Of a stretch of DNA of 64,000 nt, positions 42,242 through 51,178 are shown piece by piece. The position numbers were made by a program, and so were the translations under genes. This DNA is from an uncultured Bacteroidales bacterium (GTDB taxonomy: Bacteria; Bacteroidota; Bacteroidia; Bacteroidales; Bacteroidaceae): contig CACZXN010000004.1 in the NCBI GenBank assembly GCA_902785075.1, forward strand, positions 1 to 64,000, read 5' to 3'. The notes beneath the pieces are model-generated. The model ran no database searches, was not told the DNA's origin, and saw only the letters and a program-made list of their open reading frames with translations. The first letter of the stretch is position 1; each line of letters starts with the position of its first letter.

Positions 42242-45103
42242 ATGAAACTACTAACTACCCTTATCACTTGCTGCCTTGCAGCTATACTACATGCCCAGAC
42301 CATCAATTTGGCTGGCACATGGCAATTTGCCATCGATCGGAACGACCGCGGTTTGTCTGAACAATGGTATAATCGTCAACTCGATGACACTATCGAATTA
42401 CCCGCCTCGATGCCTCAACGCCTGAAAGGCGATGATATCAGTGTGAACACCCATTGGGTAGGTAGTCTGTACGACAGTTCCTACTTCTACAACCCCTATA
42501 TGGCCAAATACCGTAAACCAGGTAAGGATATGAAACTCACGTTCTTCCTCACGCCCGATAAGCACTATGTAGGTGTGGCATGGTACCAGCGTACTATTGA
42601 CCTTCCGACTTACGATAAAAACGGCACCTATACAATCTATTTAGAACGTCCCCACATCGAAACTACCCTTTTTGTGAACGGAAAGCGAGTCGGGATGCGA
42701 AATAGTTTAGTAGTTGCCCATCAATACGATGTGAGCCAGTACTTGCATTCAGGAACCAACACCATCTCCATCCGTATCGACAACCGACCTGAGACGGTTA
42801 ATGTAGGACAGGATTCCCACTCCATCACCGACCAGACTCAAGGAGACTGGAATGGTATTGTAGGACGTATGGAATTGCAGAAAACCTCTGCTACCCATAT
42901 CACCGACTTGCAGGTCTATCCCGATATCGACAAACAAGAAGCACTGGTGAAGTTGCAAGTAGTTGGCAAACCGAAATCGAAATACAAACTGACGTTACAT
43001 GCCTCCAACAACGAGATAGAGGCCGGTTTTTCTGAAGGGGTACGGGAGACAACCATCACGTTGACAGCTGATACCACTTGGTTTGAGTTTCCTTTAACCC
43101 TCAAGAATATGAAGCTCTGGGATGAATTCCATCCCAACACCTATACCCTCACAGCCTTGTTATCTGTCAAGAAAAACACAGTTGACATGATTGGCACCAC
43201 CTTCGGTATGCGTAAGTTCGAGATTCGTGGAAAGATGTTCTATGTGAACGGACATGAAGTACAGCTACGCGGAACCGTTGAGAATTGTGACTTCCCCCTC
43301 ACTGGATATGCACCAATGGATGTTGATTCGTGGATGAAGGTCTTCAATCGTTGTAAGGCATACGGACTGAACCACATGCGTTTCCACTCCTATTGTCCAC
43401 CTGAGGCTGCCTTCATCGCAGCTGATAAGGTAGGCTTCTACCTGCAGCCAGAAGGTCCGAGCTGGCCCAACCACGGAGTAGCACTTGGGAATGGTCGTCC
43501 TATCGACACTTACCTGATGGAAGAGACCATCCGAATGGCGAAAGATTATGGAAACCATCCATCCTTCTGTATGTTGGCATGCGGCAACGAACCTGCCGGT
43601 CGCTGGGTAGATTGGGTTAGTAAGTTTGTAGATTACTGGAAAGCAACCGATAACCGTCGAGTCTATACCGGGGCCTCCGTAGGAGGTAGCTGGCAATGGC
43701 AGCCAAAGAGTCAGTATCATGTAAAGGCTGGAGCGAGAGGTCTTCAGTGGGGCAATCGTCGTCCTGATACGATGGATGACTATACTAGTGCTATTGGGCA
43801 GGTTGCAGAACCTTACGTCAGTCATGAGACGGGACAATGGTGCGTATTCCCCAATTTCGATGAGATTGGCAAATATACGGGTGTGAACAAAGCCCGTAAC
43901 TTCGAGGTATTCCGAGATATCCTGAATGACAATGGGATGGGCAGTCGTGCCAAACAGTTCATGATGGCTTCAGGCAAGTTACAAGCAATCTGTTACAAGT
44001 ACGAGATCGAGCGAACCATGCGTACTCCCCAATATGCAGGGTTCCAACTCCTTGCACTCAACGACTACTCGGGTCAGGGAACGGCCCTCGTGGGTGTGAC
44101 CGATGTGTTCTTCGATGATAAAGGGTATATGACCGCACCTGAGTTCCGAGCGTTCTGTTCACCGATTGTACCGCTTGCCAAGATGTCTAAGTTCACCTAT
44201 TCGAACAACGAGACCTTCCATGCAGACATCGTGCTCAACCAATATGCCGACCACACCTTATTAAATATAAGACCGACATACACCATCACCTCAGGAGACA
44301 AGACGCTCCATGTAGGACATTTCCCTGCACAGGATTGGAAAATAGGTAATAATATCCCTGTTGGGAGCATCGACTTCCCATTATCTTCGATTCAAGAAGC
44401 ACAGAAACTGACGCTCACCGTTAGCCTTCCTGGCACAGAAGCCAAGAACCATTGGGACTTTTGGGTATATCCAGCAGACACCAAAGCAGAAGTGGGTGAT
44501 GTGTGGGTTACCGATCAATTTGACGAAAAGGCCCAGTCGGTATTGAAGAAAGGCGGTAAGGTACTGTTGACTGCAGCAGGAAAGATTTCGTACGGCAAAG
44601 AAGTCGTACAGCAGTTCACTCCCGTATTTTGGAACACCAGTTGGTTCAAGATGCGTCCACCACACACGACAGGCATCTTGGTTGAAAACACCCATAGCAT
44701 CTTTGATTTGTTCCCCACCGACTATCACAGCGATCTGCAATGGTGGGAATTGGTGAACAAGGCACAGGTGATGCAGTTTACGGACTTCCCTGCAGACTTC
44801 CAACCCCTCGTACAGAGTATTGACACTTGGTTCCTCTCTCGTAAGATAGGTATGTTGTTCGAAGCGAATGTATTAGGAGGCAAACTGATTATGACCACGA
44901 TGGATATCACCAGCAACCTCAATCAGCGACTCGTTGCTCATCAAATGCGGGCCTCCATCCTGCACTACATGAACTCCGATCAATTCAAGCCAGCATTCAC
45001 CATCGAGCCACAACTGATTTCCGACCTCTTTACGAAGGTAGCTCCTCCTGTCAACTCATTCACGAACGACTCACCCGATGAGTTGAAACCGAAAATCAAC
45101 TAA
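42242..45103 (+). CDS. Secreted GH2 glycoside hydrolase
   Basis: 953 residues; signal peptide 'MKLLTTLITCCLAAILHAQ' fixes the start at 42242, just after the repeat block. Jelly-roll sugar-binding domain ('INLAGTWQFAIDRNDRGLSEQWY', 'DGNWNGIVGRMEL'-like 'QGDWNGIVGRMEL'), an Ig-like domain, then the barrel ('GHEVQLRGTVENCDFPLTGY', 'GLNHMRFHSYCPPEAAFIAADKVGFYLQPEG'). The acid/base Glu is in 'MLACGNEPAGRW' and the nucleophile is perhaps in 'PYVSHETGQW'. The C-terminal 300 residues are strand-rich. The specificity is not readable; proximity to GH88/105 favours pectic or other acidic plant glycans. Confidence 0.8.
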   Translation: MKLLTTLITCCLAAILHAQTINLAGTWQFAIDRNDRGLSEQWYNRQLDDTIELPASMPQRLKGDDISVNTHWVGSLYDSSYFYNPYMAKYRKPGKDMKLTFFLTPDKHYVGVAWYQRTIDLPTYDKNGTYTIYLERPHIETTLFVNGKRVGMRNSLVVAHQYDVSQYLHSGTNTISIRIDNRPETVNVGQDSHSITDQTQGDWNGIVGRMELQKTSATHITDLQVYPDIDKQEALVKLQVVGKPKSKYKLTLHASNNEIEAGFSEGVRETTITLTADTTWFEFPLTLKNMKLWDEFHPNTYTLTALLSVKKNTVDMIGTTFGMRKFEIRGKMFYVNGHEVQLRGTVENCDFPLTGYAPMDVDSWMKVFNRCKAYGLNHMRFHSYCPPEAAFIAADKVGFYLQPEGPSWPNHGVALGNGRPIDTYLMEETIRMAKDYGNHPSFCMLACGNEPAGRWVDWVSKFVDYWKATDNRRVYTGASVGGSWQWQPKSQYHVKAGARGLQWGNRRPDTMDDYTSAIGQVAEPYVSHETGQWCVFPNFDEIGKYTGVNKARNFEVFRDILNDNGMGSRAKQFMMASGKLQAICYKYEIERTMRTPQYAGFQLLALNDYSGQGTALVGVTDVFFDDKGYMTAPEFRAFCSPIVPLAKMSKFTYSNNETFHADIVLNQYADHTLLNIRPTYTITSGDKTLHVGHFPAQDWKIGNNIPVGSIDFPLSSIQEAQKLTLTVSLPGTEAKNHWDFWVYPADTKAEVGDVWVTDQFDEKAQSVLKKGGKVLLTAAGKISYGKEVVQQFTPVFWNTSWFKMRPPHTTGILVENTHSIFDLFPTDYHSDLQWWELVNKAQVMQFTDFPADFQPLVQSIDTWFLSRKIGMLFEANVLGGKLIMTTMDITSNLNQRLVAHQMRASILHYMNSDQFKPAFTIEPQLISDLFTKVAPPVNSFTNDSPDELKPKIN

Positions 45104-45149
45104 ACAGGAAAAAGCTCCAGTGAACGTGAGGCAGGAAGAATCGTTCGGG

Positions 45150-46055
45150 TTAAAGGCAGAAATCAGCTGCAATCATCTGAGAGAACTTCTTGGCCCCGAT
45201 ATCTGAAAGGTGATCACAGTCATAGAAGTCATCATCTGAGAACCGTTTGTCTTCCAAATAGTCACCAATCTCTGCCCCATAGTATTTGTGGCAATAGCCA
45301 AGAGTCTCCAGGATGGCTTCCTTCTGTTGAGGAGGAATCTGCTGATAATAGTAAGGTATGGTGGGAGTAATGAGAAGAATTAGGCGGATGTCGTGTTGTC
45401 TGCAATAGTCGCAGAGCTGGAACAGAGCCTGTTGGTTATGCTTATAATAATCCCAGTTCTTACAAGTATGTTTTACGATGCGTCGCATACTATAGTCGTA
45501 GCTGCATTCTGCTGTGTCTCTTAGCGAAGCTTTGTAGGTGACGCACCAGCCAGACCTGTCACATTCCACTTCTTCACCATTCCAGTGTTTTTCTATTTTC
45601 TTAAAGGTGTTGGTAGCGCTGGTTATCTCGTAATTGTATTTGGAAAGGACAGAATAGTCACCGCAATCCATATAAAGTTGATAGGATGTGCACAGGTACC
45701 ATCCTTCGCTCGTTTCGAGCGGAGGATCAAACAGAATACCATTATCAACAGCAGTGATAACAGTCTTAGGATGGAGCCTTGGTGCGAACTTTTCAAGCAG
45801 TTTGTAGTCGTAGTCGTACGTCTGTGAGATATGAGCCAGATTGAATGCCCGTTCGTTGAAATACTGAGGATTGAGTCCCATATAGGTGTGCGAGGCCCCC
45901 AGTATGAGTGTCTCAACAGAGTCGCCAAGTTGACATACTCTCTCATATTTCAGCTTGTAGGAATTGGGGAATGACCTAAGAAGACATTCGCATACCACAA
46001 TCGCTACGATGAGTGGAGCAAGGAAAAGTACTATCAGTCTGTATTTCTTCTTCAT
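45150..46055 (-). CDS. SGNH-like membrane-anchored protein, possible O-acyl transfer partner
   Basis: 301 residues from the ATG at 46055. One N-terminal membrane anchor ('YRLIVLFLAPLIVAIVVCECLL'), then an SGNH-like fold: 'VETLILGASHTYMGLNPQYF' with Ser55 in the GxSH block I position, and 'DDDFYDCDHLSDIGAKKFSQ' near the C-terminus supplying the Asp-x-x-His pair. This resembles DltD/AlgJ/AlgX-type proteins that work with MBOAT acyltransferases. It is divergent from FkbH-ACP-MBOAT, which supports that role. The -7 element TAACTTTG (complement of 46061-46068) is so close to the ATG that the mRNA may be leaderless. Confidence 0.6.
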   Translation of the reverse strand: MKKKYRLIVLFLAPLIVAIVVCECLLRSFPNSYKLKYERVCQLGDSVETLILGASHTYMGLNPQYFNERAFNLAHISQTYDYDYKLLEKFAPRLHPKTVITAVDNGILFDPPLETSEGWYLCTSYQLYMDCGDYSVLSKYNYEITSATNTFKKIEKHWNGEEVECDRSGWCVTYKASLRDTAECSYDYSMRRIVKHTCKNWDYYKHNQQALFQLCDYCRQHDIRLILLITPTIPYYYQQIPPQQKEAILETLGYCHKYYGAEIGDYLEDKRFSDDDFYDCDHLSDIGAKKFSQMIAADFCL

Positions 46056-46172
46056 GAGTGCAAAGTTACAAAAACAATGAGAGAAATGCAAACTAATACC
46101 AGAAGAAATGATGTTTTTATGATGAAGTGGCTTATTTTTTCGACTGAGTATACAATAATCAAATAATTTTTG

Positions 46173-46180
46173 TACTTTTG
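46173..46180 (+). promoter_or_regulatory. -7 element of the FkbH-ACP-MBOAT operon
   Basis: TACTTTTG, 17 bases before the ATG at 46198, so the leader is very short. It is divergent from the SGNH promoter about 105 bases away. Confidence 0.55.
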
Positions 46181-46197
46181 CAGTACAAACAAATACG

Positions 46198-47937
46198 ATG
46201 CTTTCTTTCAATCAATTAATACGGAACTTGAAGCGTGACTGTACGGGCTTTCATACCCTCAGAGTGGCTTTGATAGGTGACAGCGCAACTCAGCTGTTAG
46301 CTAAAGCCCTACGTGGCATGAGTATTGAACGCTCGTTTCAGATGCATTTATTTGAAGCAGCGTACAATCAGGTGGAACGCCAGTTTATGGATCCATCAAG
46401 TGAGTTGTATGAGTTCGATGCTGATATCATCGTCGTATTCCAGTCAACTCACAAGCTGGGTGAATACCATAGTGGACTTCCTATTGAAGGTCAAGCCTCA
46501 CTTGCCGACGAACGCCTCTCTTTTGTGGCGTCTATCTGCGAGAACCCCTCTTTGGCCAATAAAAAGATCATTTACTTCAACTATTCGGAGATTGAGGATA
46601 CGGTCTTCGGGAGTTATGCCAATAAAGTGACATCATCGCTGTCGTATCAGGTACGGAAACTGAACTTTGAGTTGATGAACCTCTCGCAGCAGTATCCGAA
46701 CCTCTTCATCTGTGATATTGCCGGTCTTCAGAATAAGTTTGGTCGCGATTTTATGTTTGCGCCAAACGTCTATGTCAGCACAGAGATGATTCTGAGCGTG
46801 GATGCCCTGCCATACGTGGCCTCAAGGGTTATGGATATCATCTGCGCCATCAAGGGACAGTTCAAGAAGTGCCTGATTCTCGACCTGGACAATACTGTCT
46901 GGGGTGGTGTCATCGGTGATGACGGGTTAGAGGGCATTCAGCTTGGTCATGGACTGGGTATCGGTAAGGCCTTTACAGAGTTCCAGATGTGGGTAAAGAA
47001 ACTGAAACAGCGTGGTATCATCATCTGTGTCGTTTCAAAGAACGATGAAGAGACCGCGAAAGAGCCATTCGAGCATCATCCCGATATGGTCTTGAAACTC
47101 GACGACATTGCAGTATTTCAAGCTAATTGGGAGACGAAGGTTGACAATATCCGCACCATCCAGCGTATCCTGAACATCGGTTTTGACTCGATGGTGTTCC
47201 TCGACGACAATCCCTTTGAGCGGAACATCGTACGCGAGAACATACCCGGCATCACCGTTCCGGAACTGCCTGAAGATCCAGGAGAATATCTGGAATACCT
47301 CTATTCGCTTAACCTCTTTGAGACAGCCTCCTACAGTCAGGCAGACAAGGACCGTACCAAGCAATACCAAGTGGAAGCCCAGCGCGTGTCGCTACAGAAG
47401 ACATTCGAGAACGAAGCAGATTTCCTTAAGTCGCTGGATATGGTATCCACCGTAAGTGGATTCACAAAGTTCAATACACCTCGTATCGCACAGCTCTCAC
47501 AGCGCAGCAACCAGTTCAACTTGAGGACGGTACGCTATACAGAAGCAGATATTACGGCTTTGGCTGAGGACCCGAACGTGATTGACCTGAGCTTTACACT
47601 CGAGGATAAGTTCGGAGATAACGGTCTGATTGCGGTCATCATCATGAAGCGACAGGATGCAGAGACGCTCTTTGTAGATACTTGGCTCATGAGTTGCCGT
47701 GTATTGAAGCGTGGCATGGAGAACTTTACCCTCAACACGATGGTGGAGCGAGCCAGGAAAGCCGGATATCAGAGAATCATTGGCGAATATCTGCCTACCA
47801 CTAAAAACAAGATGGTGGAGCAGCACTATACGGATCTTGGATTCCAACCGCTCGCACATACATCGACAGCCCAGTATGTGCTGAATATCAGCCAGTACAA
47901 GATGCTAGAATGTTTTATTACGACAAAAGAAGTTTAA
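46198..47937 (+). CDS. FkbH-like HAD-IIIC phosphatase/glyceryl transferase
   Basis: 579 residues. The N-terminal 220 residues form an SGNH-like lobe ('RVALIGDSATQLLAKAL', 'ADIIVVFQSTHKL'). Then comes the HAD domain 'KKCLILDLDNTVWGGVIGDDG' with nucleophile Asp and the second motif 'VFLDDNPFERNIVRENIPGITVPELPED'. A GNAT-like C-terminal part follows ('FSLEDKFGDNGLIAV'-like 'FTLEDKFGDNGLIAVII', 'MSCRVLKRGMENF'). FkbH enzymes load a glyceryl unit from 1,3-bisphosphoglycerate onto an ACP. The ACP gene 31 bases downstream fits. It is the likely donor-forming step of a surface modification system. Confidence 0.85.
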   Translation: MLSFNQLIRNLKRDCTGFHTLRVALIGDSATQLLAKALRGMSIERSFQMHLFEAAYNQVERQFMDPSSELYEFDADIIVVFQSTHKLGEYHSGLPIEGQASLADERLSFVASICENPSLANKKIIYFNYSEIEDTVFGSYANKVTSSLSYQVRKLNFELMNLSQQYPNLFICDIAGLQNKFGRDFMFAPNVYVSTEMILSVDALPYVASRVMDIICAIKGQFKKCLILDLDNTVWGGVIGDDGLEGIQLGHGLGIGKAFTEFQMWVKKLKQRGIIICVVSKNDEETAKEPFEHHPDMVLKLDDIAVFQANWETKVDNIRTIQRILNIGFDSMVFLDDNPFERNIVRENIPGITVPELPEDPGEYLEYLYSLNLFETASYSQADKDRTKQYQVEAQRVSLQKTFENEADFLKSLDMVSTVSGFTKFNTPRIAQLSQRSNQFNLRTVRYTEADITALAEDPNVIDLSFTLEDKFGDNGLIAVIIMKRQDAETLFVDTWLMSCRVLKRGMENFTLNTMVERARKAGYQRIIGEYLPTTKNKMVEQHYTDLGFQPLAHTSTAQYVLNISQYKMLECFITTKEV

Positions 47938-47968
47938 GTCAAAGTAGCAAAAAAGCCAATTAATATAT

Positions 47969-48208
47969 ATGGAAAGAAAAGAAATTTTCAGCAAGCTCAA
48001 TGAAATCTTCATTGATGTACTCGATCTGGACGAGTGCAACCTGACCGATGAGACCAATGCAAATGACATCGAGGAGTGGGACTCCTTGAGCCATATTCAA
48101 CTCATTGTTGCCATCGAGAAGAGGTTCGGAATCAAGTTCACCTCCCTGGAAATCATGAAATGGAGAAACGTTGGTGAGCTTGTCGATTCCATTTTGTCAA
48201 AGAAATAG
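47969..48208 (+). CDS. Acyl carrier protein
   Basis: 79 residues, four-helix ACP pattern with 'EEWDSLSHIQLIVAIEKRFGIKF'; Ser39 in DSL carries the phosphopantetheine arm. It is not the fatty-acid-synthesis ACP by context: it is flanked by FkbH and MBOAT and starts 31 bases after the first and ends 5 bases before the second. It probably holds the glyceryl or acyl group for transfer. Confidence 0.88.
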   Translation: MERKEIFSKLNEIFIDVLDLDECNLTDETNANDIEEWDSLSHIQLIVAIEKRFGIKFTSLEIMKWRNVGELVDSILSKK

Positions 48209-48213
48209 AGGTA

Positions 48214-49677
48214 ATGAATCCACAGTCTATCGGTTTCCTCAGCTTCTGTGTGGTCGTTCTGACAGCCAATGGTCTCTTGCAGAGGTTCTCCGTACGCTGG
48301 CAGAACGGTTTGCTTTTGCTGGCCAGTTGTGTGTTCTATGCGATGGCTGATTGGGTCATGCTCTTCCTAATGATGGGAATGAGTGTGGTTTATTGGTGGC
48401 TTGGCGGTCTGCTCAAGAGGCTGATGAATAAAGGGCGTACAGCAGATGCCTCCAGACTGACCACATTCAGCGTATGTATCGCCATATGTTTGTTGTGTTA
48501 CTTCAAATATTTGGGCTTTTTTGTAGAACAGGTAGGTTGCCTGTTACAGATGTTTGGGATTCATTCCAGCCTCAGCCTGTCCATTCTCTTACCTTTGGGA
48601 TTGAGTTTCTATACGTTTAAACTGATCAGTTACATCATAGAGATTCATCGCGAACATATAGAGCCGTGCGACAATCTCATGACATTCTCTCTATATATTT
48701 CCTTTTTCCCGACAGTAATGGCGGGCCCTATTGACAGATCAGGCACATTTCTCCCTCAATTGAAAAAGACTCGCAGAGTAGATGCAGACGCGCTCATTCA
48801 GGGAGCGAAGACAATGCTGTGGGGTTACTTCCTGAAAATATGTATCGCTGACCCTCTTTCCTTGGCGACAGACGAGACTTGGAACACATTTGATTCGTTG
48901 CCTGCATCTACCGTATTAGCTGCAGCATTGATTTATCCTATTCAGATGTATGCAGACTTTTGCGGTTATTCCTGTATCGCTATCGGACTGGGACGAATGC
49001 TCGGACTGGTCGTCACAGAGAACTTCAACAGACCGTTTCTTGCCCGTAATGTAGCAGAGTACTGGCGAAGATGGCACATGTCTCTGACCAATTGGCTGAC
49101 CGATTATGTCTTTATGCCCTTGAATATCACATGGCGTGAATATGGCAACAGGGGTATCATGCTGGCCATAATTGTCAATATGATAGTCGTCGGGATATGG
49201 CACGGTGCCAACTGGACATACCTGCTGTTCGGTTTGTATCACGGCTTGCTTTTCCTGCCACTTATCTACTCAGGGACCTTTACCCGAAAGAAGAAGCTGA
49301 AGCCAGGAAAATGGGGTCTTCCTACCCTGCATGACGGTATGTACATGGTTGGAACCTATCTGTTAGTGACAATAGGATTTGTTGCTTTCCGCGCACCAGA
49401 CGTAGGGAGCATTTTCGGTTTTCTGGGCGCTATCTTTGACAGCAGCATCATGGAGATTCCCCACATTCCACAATTCCGATTGTTGTATCTGGCGTTTATC
49501 GCAATACTGCTGGTGAACGACTGGATATACCGAGACAGTCCTTCTCCTCTTCATTTCAACGGGACAGGTCTGTTCAGATACCGTCTGGTACGCTGGTTCA
49601 TCTACTACCTGCTGCTATTTGCAATCTACATCTATTCCGATGCGGAATCCCAGCAATTTATCTATGTCCAGTTCTGA
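48214..49677 (+). CDS. MBOAT family O-acyltransferase (AlgI/DltB-like)
   Basis: 487 residues with about ten to twelve membrane segments. Family marks: 'LPLGLSFYTFKLISYIIEIHR', 'SFFPTVMAGPIDRSGTFLPQL', 'VAEYWRRWHMSLTNWLTDYVFMPL', and 'VGIWHGANWTYLLFGLYHGLLF' with the invariant His near residue 330. It moves an acyl-type group across or at the inner membrane to an external acceptor. It is co-transcribed with FkbH and ACP. The acceptor (surface polysaccharide, teichoic-like or lipid) is unknown. Confidence 0.9.
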   Translation: MNPQSIGFLSFCVVVLTANGLLQRFSVRWQNGLLLLASCVFYAMADWVMLFLMMGMSVVYWWLGGLLKRLMNKGRTADASRLTTFSVCIAICLLCYFKYLGFFVEQVGCLLQMFGIHSSLSLSILLPLGLSFYTFKLISYIIEIHREHIEPCDNLMTFSLYISFFPTVMAGPIDRSGTFLPQLKKTRRVDADALIQGAKTMLWGYFLKICIADPLSLATDETWNTFDSLPASTVLAAALIYPIQMYADFCGYSCIAIGLGRMLGLVVTENFNRPFLARNVAEYWRRWHMSLTNWLTDYVFMPLNITWREYGNRGIMLAIIVNMIVVGIWHGANWTYLLFGLYHGLLFLPLIYSGTFTRKKKLKPGKWGLPTLHDGMYMVGTYLLVTIGFVAFRAPDVGSIFGFLGAIFDSSIMEIPHIPQFRLLYLAFIAILLVNDWIYRDSPSPLHFNGTGLFRYRLVRWFIYYLLLFAIYIYSDAESQQFIYVQF

Positions 49678-49763
49678 CCGATAACTCAGAGTCATGTCCA
49701 CAGGCAGAAGATTGTGAACTCCAACTTCAGAAAGTAATTCATTTCTTCTTTTTTACATAATCA

Positions 49764-50921
49764 TTAGCGGGCGGGGTATTTTTGAGCAGCCTTCCTTCTG
49801 AATTCCTTAGGCGTACAACCTACCATTTGTGCAAAAGCCCTCCAGAAAGTAGTACGAGACTGAAATCCACATGCTGGATATATATCCTCAATAGAATCAT
49901 TCGTTGTCATGAGGAGGCTCTTCGCATACCTCACCCTGAAGGAGTTTACATAGCTCGTAAAGGTGGTATGCAGATACTGGTTAATGAGGTTCGACAGATA
50001 CGTTCGGTTCGTACCCAGTTCAGCAGCAAGGGTAGCCATAGATAGGTCTGGCTGTAGGAACAACTGCTGGTTCTCCATCAATTCATTCAATCGACGAGCT
50101 TTGTCGCCATAAAACGAAACCTGATCGTGCATCTGAAAAGGTTGATCGACAGAAGAATCACGAACAGGAAGTTTAGCTGGACGTACCTGAGGTTGCGGAA
50201 GAACAGGAGACGGAATCGTTGATAAGACCATCTGCTCATCTTCATTAGGCAACTCCCGATGGAGTTTATGGAAATCCAAAATACCTCGCCTTAATAATAA
50301 TGTAAGAATCGAATAAACCAAAATCAGAACAATCATAGCGATAATCTTGGCTAAACGCATATCTACATCATACATCACAACTCTAATCACAAGTGTTGCA
50401 TACATTGCCCACATCATGACAGCAAACCAACCATAAGCATGTTTTTCATGTTTCACTTCATGGCGTCGCATTTCCTTCACTGTAATCACTTGAAGAACGA
50501 TTACACTTATCGTCGCATAACCCAAAGACAACCAAGCTATTACATATAGAAGTGTTTGATTATTATTGACAGAATAAAAAAGGAAAGCAAAAAGAAAAGG
50601 TAGATTATGAGCAAGTACATAACGTATCTTCATCCTTCGCGCCATCAGTATCTCATAACACAAGACGATGATGGCTGGTATTACTAAATTCCACAGCAAA
50701 TTGAGTTGTCCTCCATAAAGAATAGGATAATCGCTGAAGTAACTGGAGTAAATGGTTAATGCATACATAGCACCCATCGCCAATTGAAGAACACCATAAA
50801 TCCGATAGATGTGAGAATGACGTGCATAGACGAACAAATGCCCTGCCTCAACAATGAAAAAGGTCATCGTAACCGTTCTCGTAATCAACAATAAAATATC
50901 TAATAGTTCATTATTCATCAT
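49764..50921 (-). CDS. Membrane-anchored AraC family regulator
   Basis: 385 residues. The first 215 contain six or seven membrane segments ('LLDILLLITRTVTMTFFIVEAGHLFVYA', 'LLWNLVIPAIIVLCYEILMA', 'LIVRVVMYDV', 'IIAMIVLILVYSILTLLL'), then a polar linker and a C-terminal AraC-type double HTH at about 290-380 ('LSMATLAAELGTNRTYLSNLINQYLHTTFTSYVNSFRVRYAKSLL', 'IEDIYPACGFQSRTTFWRAFAQMVGCTPKEFR'). Divergent from the DUF3575/fimbrillin genes, it is their likely regulator, as such sensors often accompany fimbrial loci in Bacteroidales. The -7 element TATATTTG is at the complement of 51014-51021. Confidence 0.8.
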   Translation of the reverse strand: MMNNELLDILLLITRTVTMTFFIVEAGHLFVYARHSHIYRIYGVLQLAMGAMYALTIYSSYFSDYPILYGGQLNLLWNLVIPAIIVLCYEILMARRMKIRYVLAHNLPFLFAFLFYSVNNNQTLLYVIAWLSLGYATISVIVLQVITVKEMRRHEVKHEKHAYGWFAVMMWAMYATLVIRVVMYDVDMRLAKIIAMIVLILVYSILTLLLRRGILDFHKLHRELPNEDEQMVLSTIPSPVLPQPQVRPAKLPVRDSSVDQPFQMHDQVSFYGDKARRLNELMENQQLFLQPDLSMATLAAELGTNRTYLSNLINQYLHTTFTSYVNSFRVRYAKSLLMTTNDSIEDIYPACGFQSRTTFWRAFAQMVGCTPKEFRRKAAQKYPAR

Positions 50922-51123
50922 AACTCATACTGACGTTCAATTTTGTAACATTTGTTTCATTCTTTCGAAAAGTTTCACTTCGTATTTACGTTTTGAAACT
51001 TACAATTGCGATGCAAATATAAGTATTTATTACGGATAACAAGTCCCAATTTGTAAAAAATCTTTTCAAAACATAAAAAAAACATGAGAAAACCCTCATT
51101 TTGACTTTTTTGCACTTGATTAT

Positions 51124-51155
51124 TTTGGCTATTTCATAGAAATATCGTACATTTG
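51124..51155 (+). promoter_or_regulatory. Promoter of the fimbrial locus
   Basis: TTTG at 51124-51127 and TACATTTG at 51148-51155 with a 20-base spacer, 24 bases before the DUF3575 gene start. No other clear promoter is seen rightward, so it may drive a long operon. Confidence 0.75.
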
Positions 51156-51178
51156 CACAGAAATTTACACTTTTTCGT

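Noticed and set aside
42058..42333. Minus-strand frame encoding Met-Gly-Leu repeats opposite the array before the GH2 gene
   Set aside because: It is the strand-reversed reading of the array flanked by antisense of two real genes; no promoter or following protein domain on that strand.
45150..46211. Longer start for the SGNH-like protein at 46211
   Set aside because: The extra 52 residues cross both divergent promoters and overlap the fkbH start; the ATG at 46055 begins directly before the membrane anchor.
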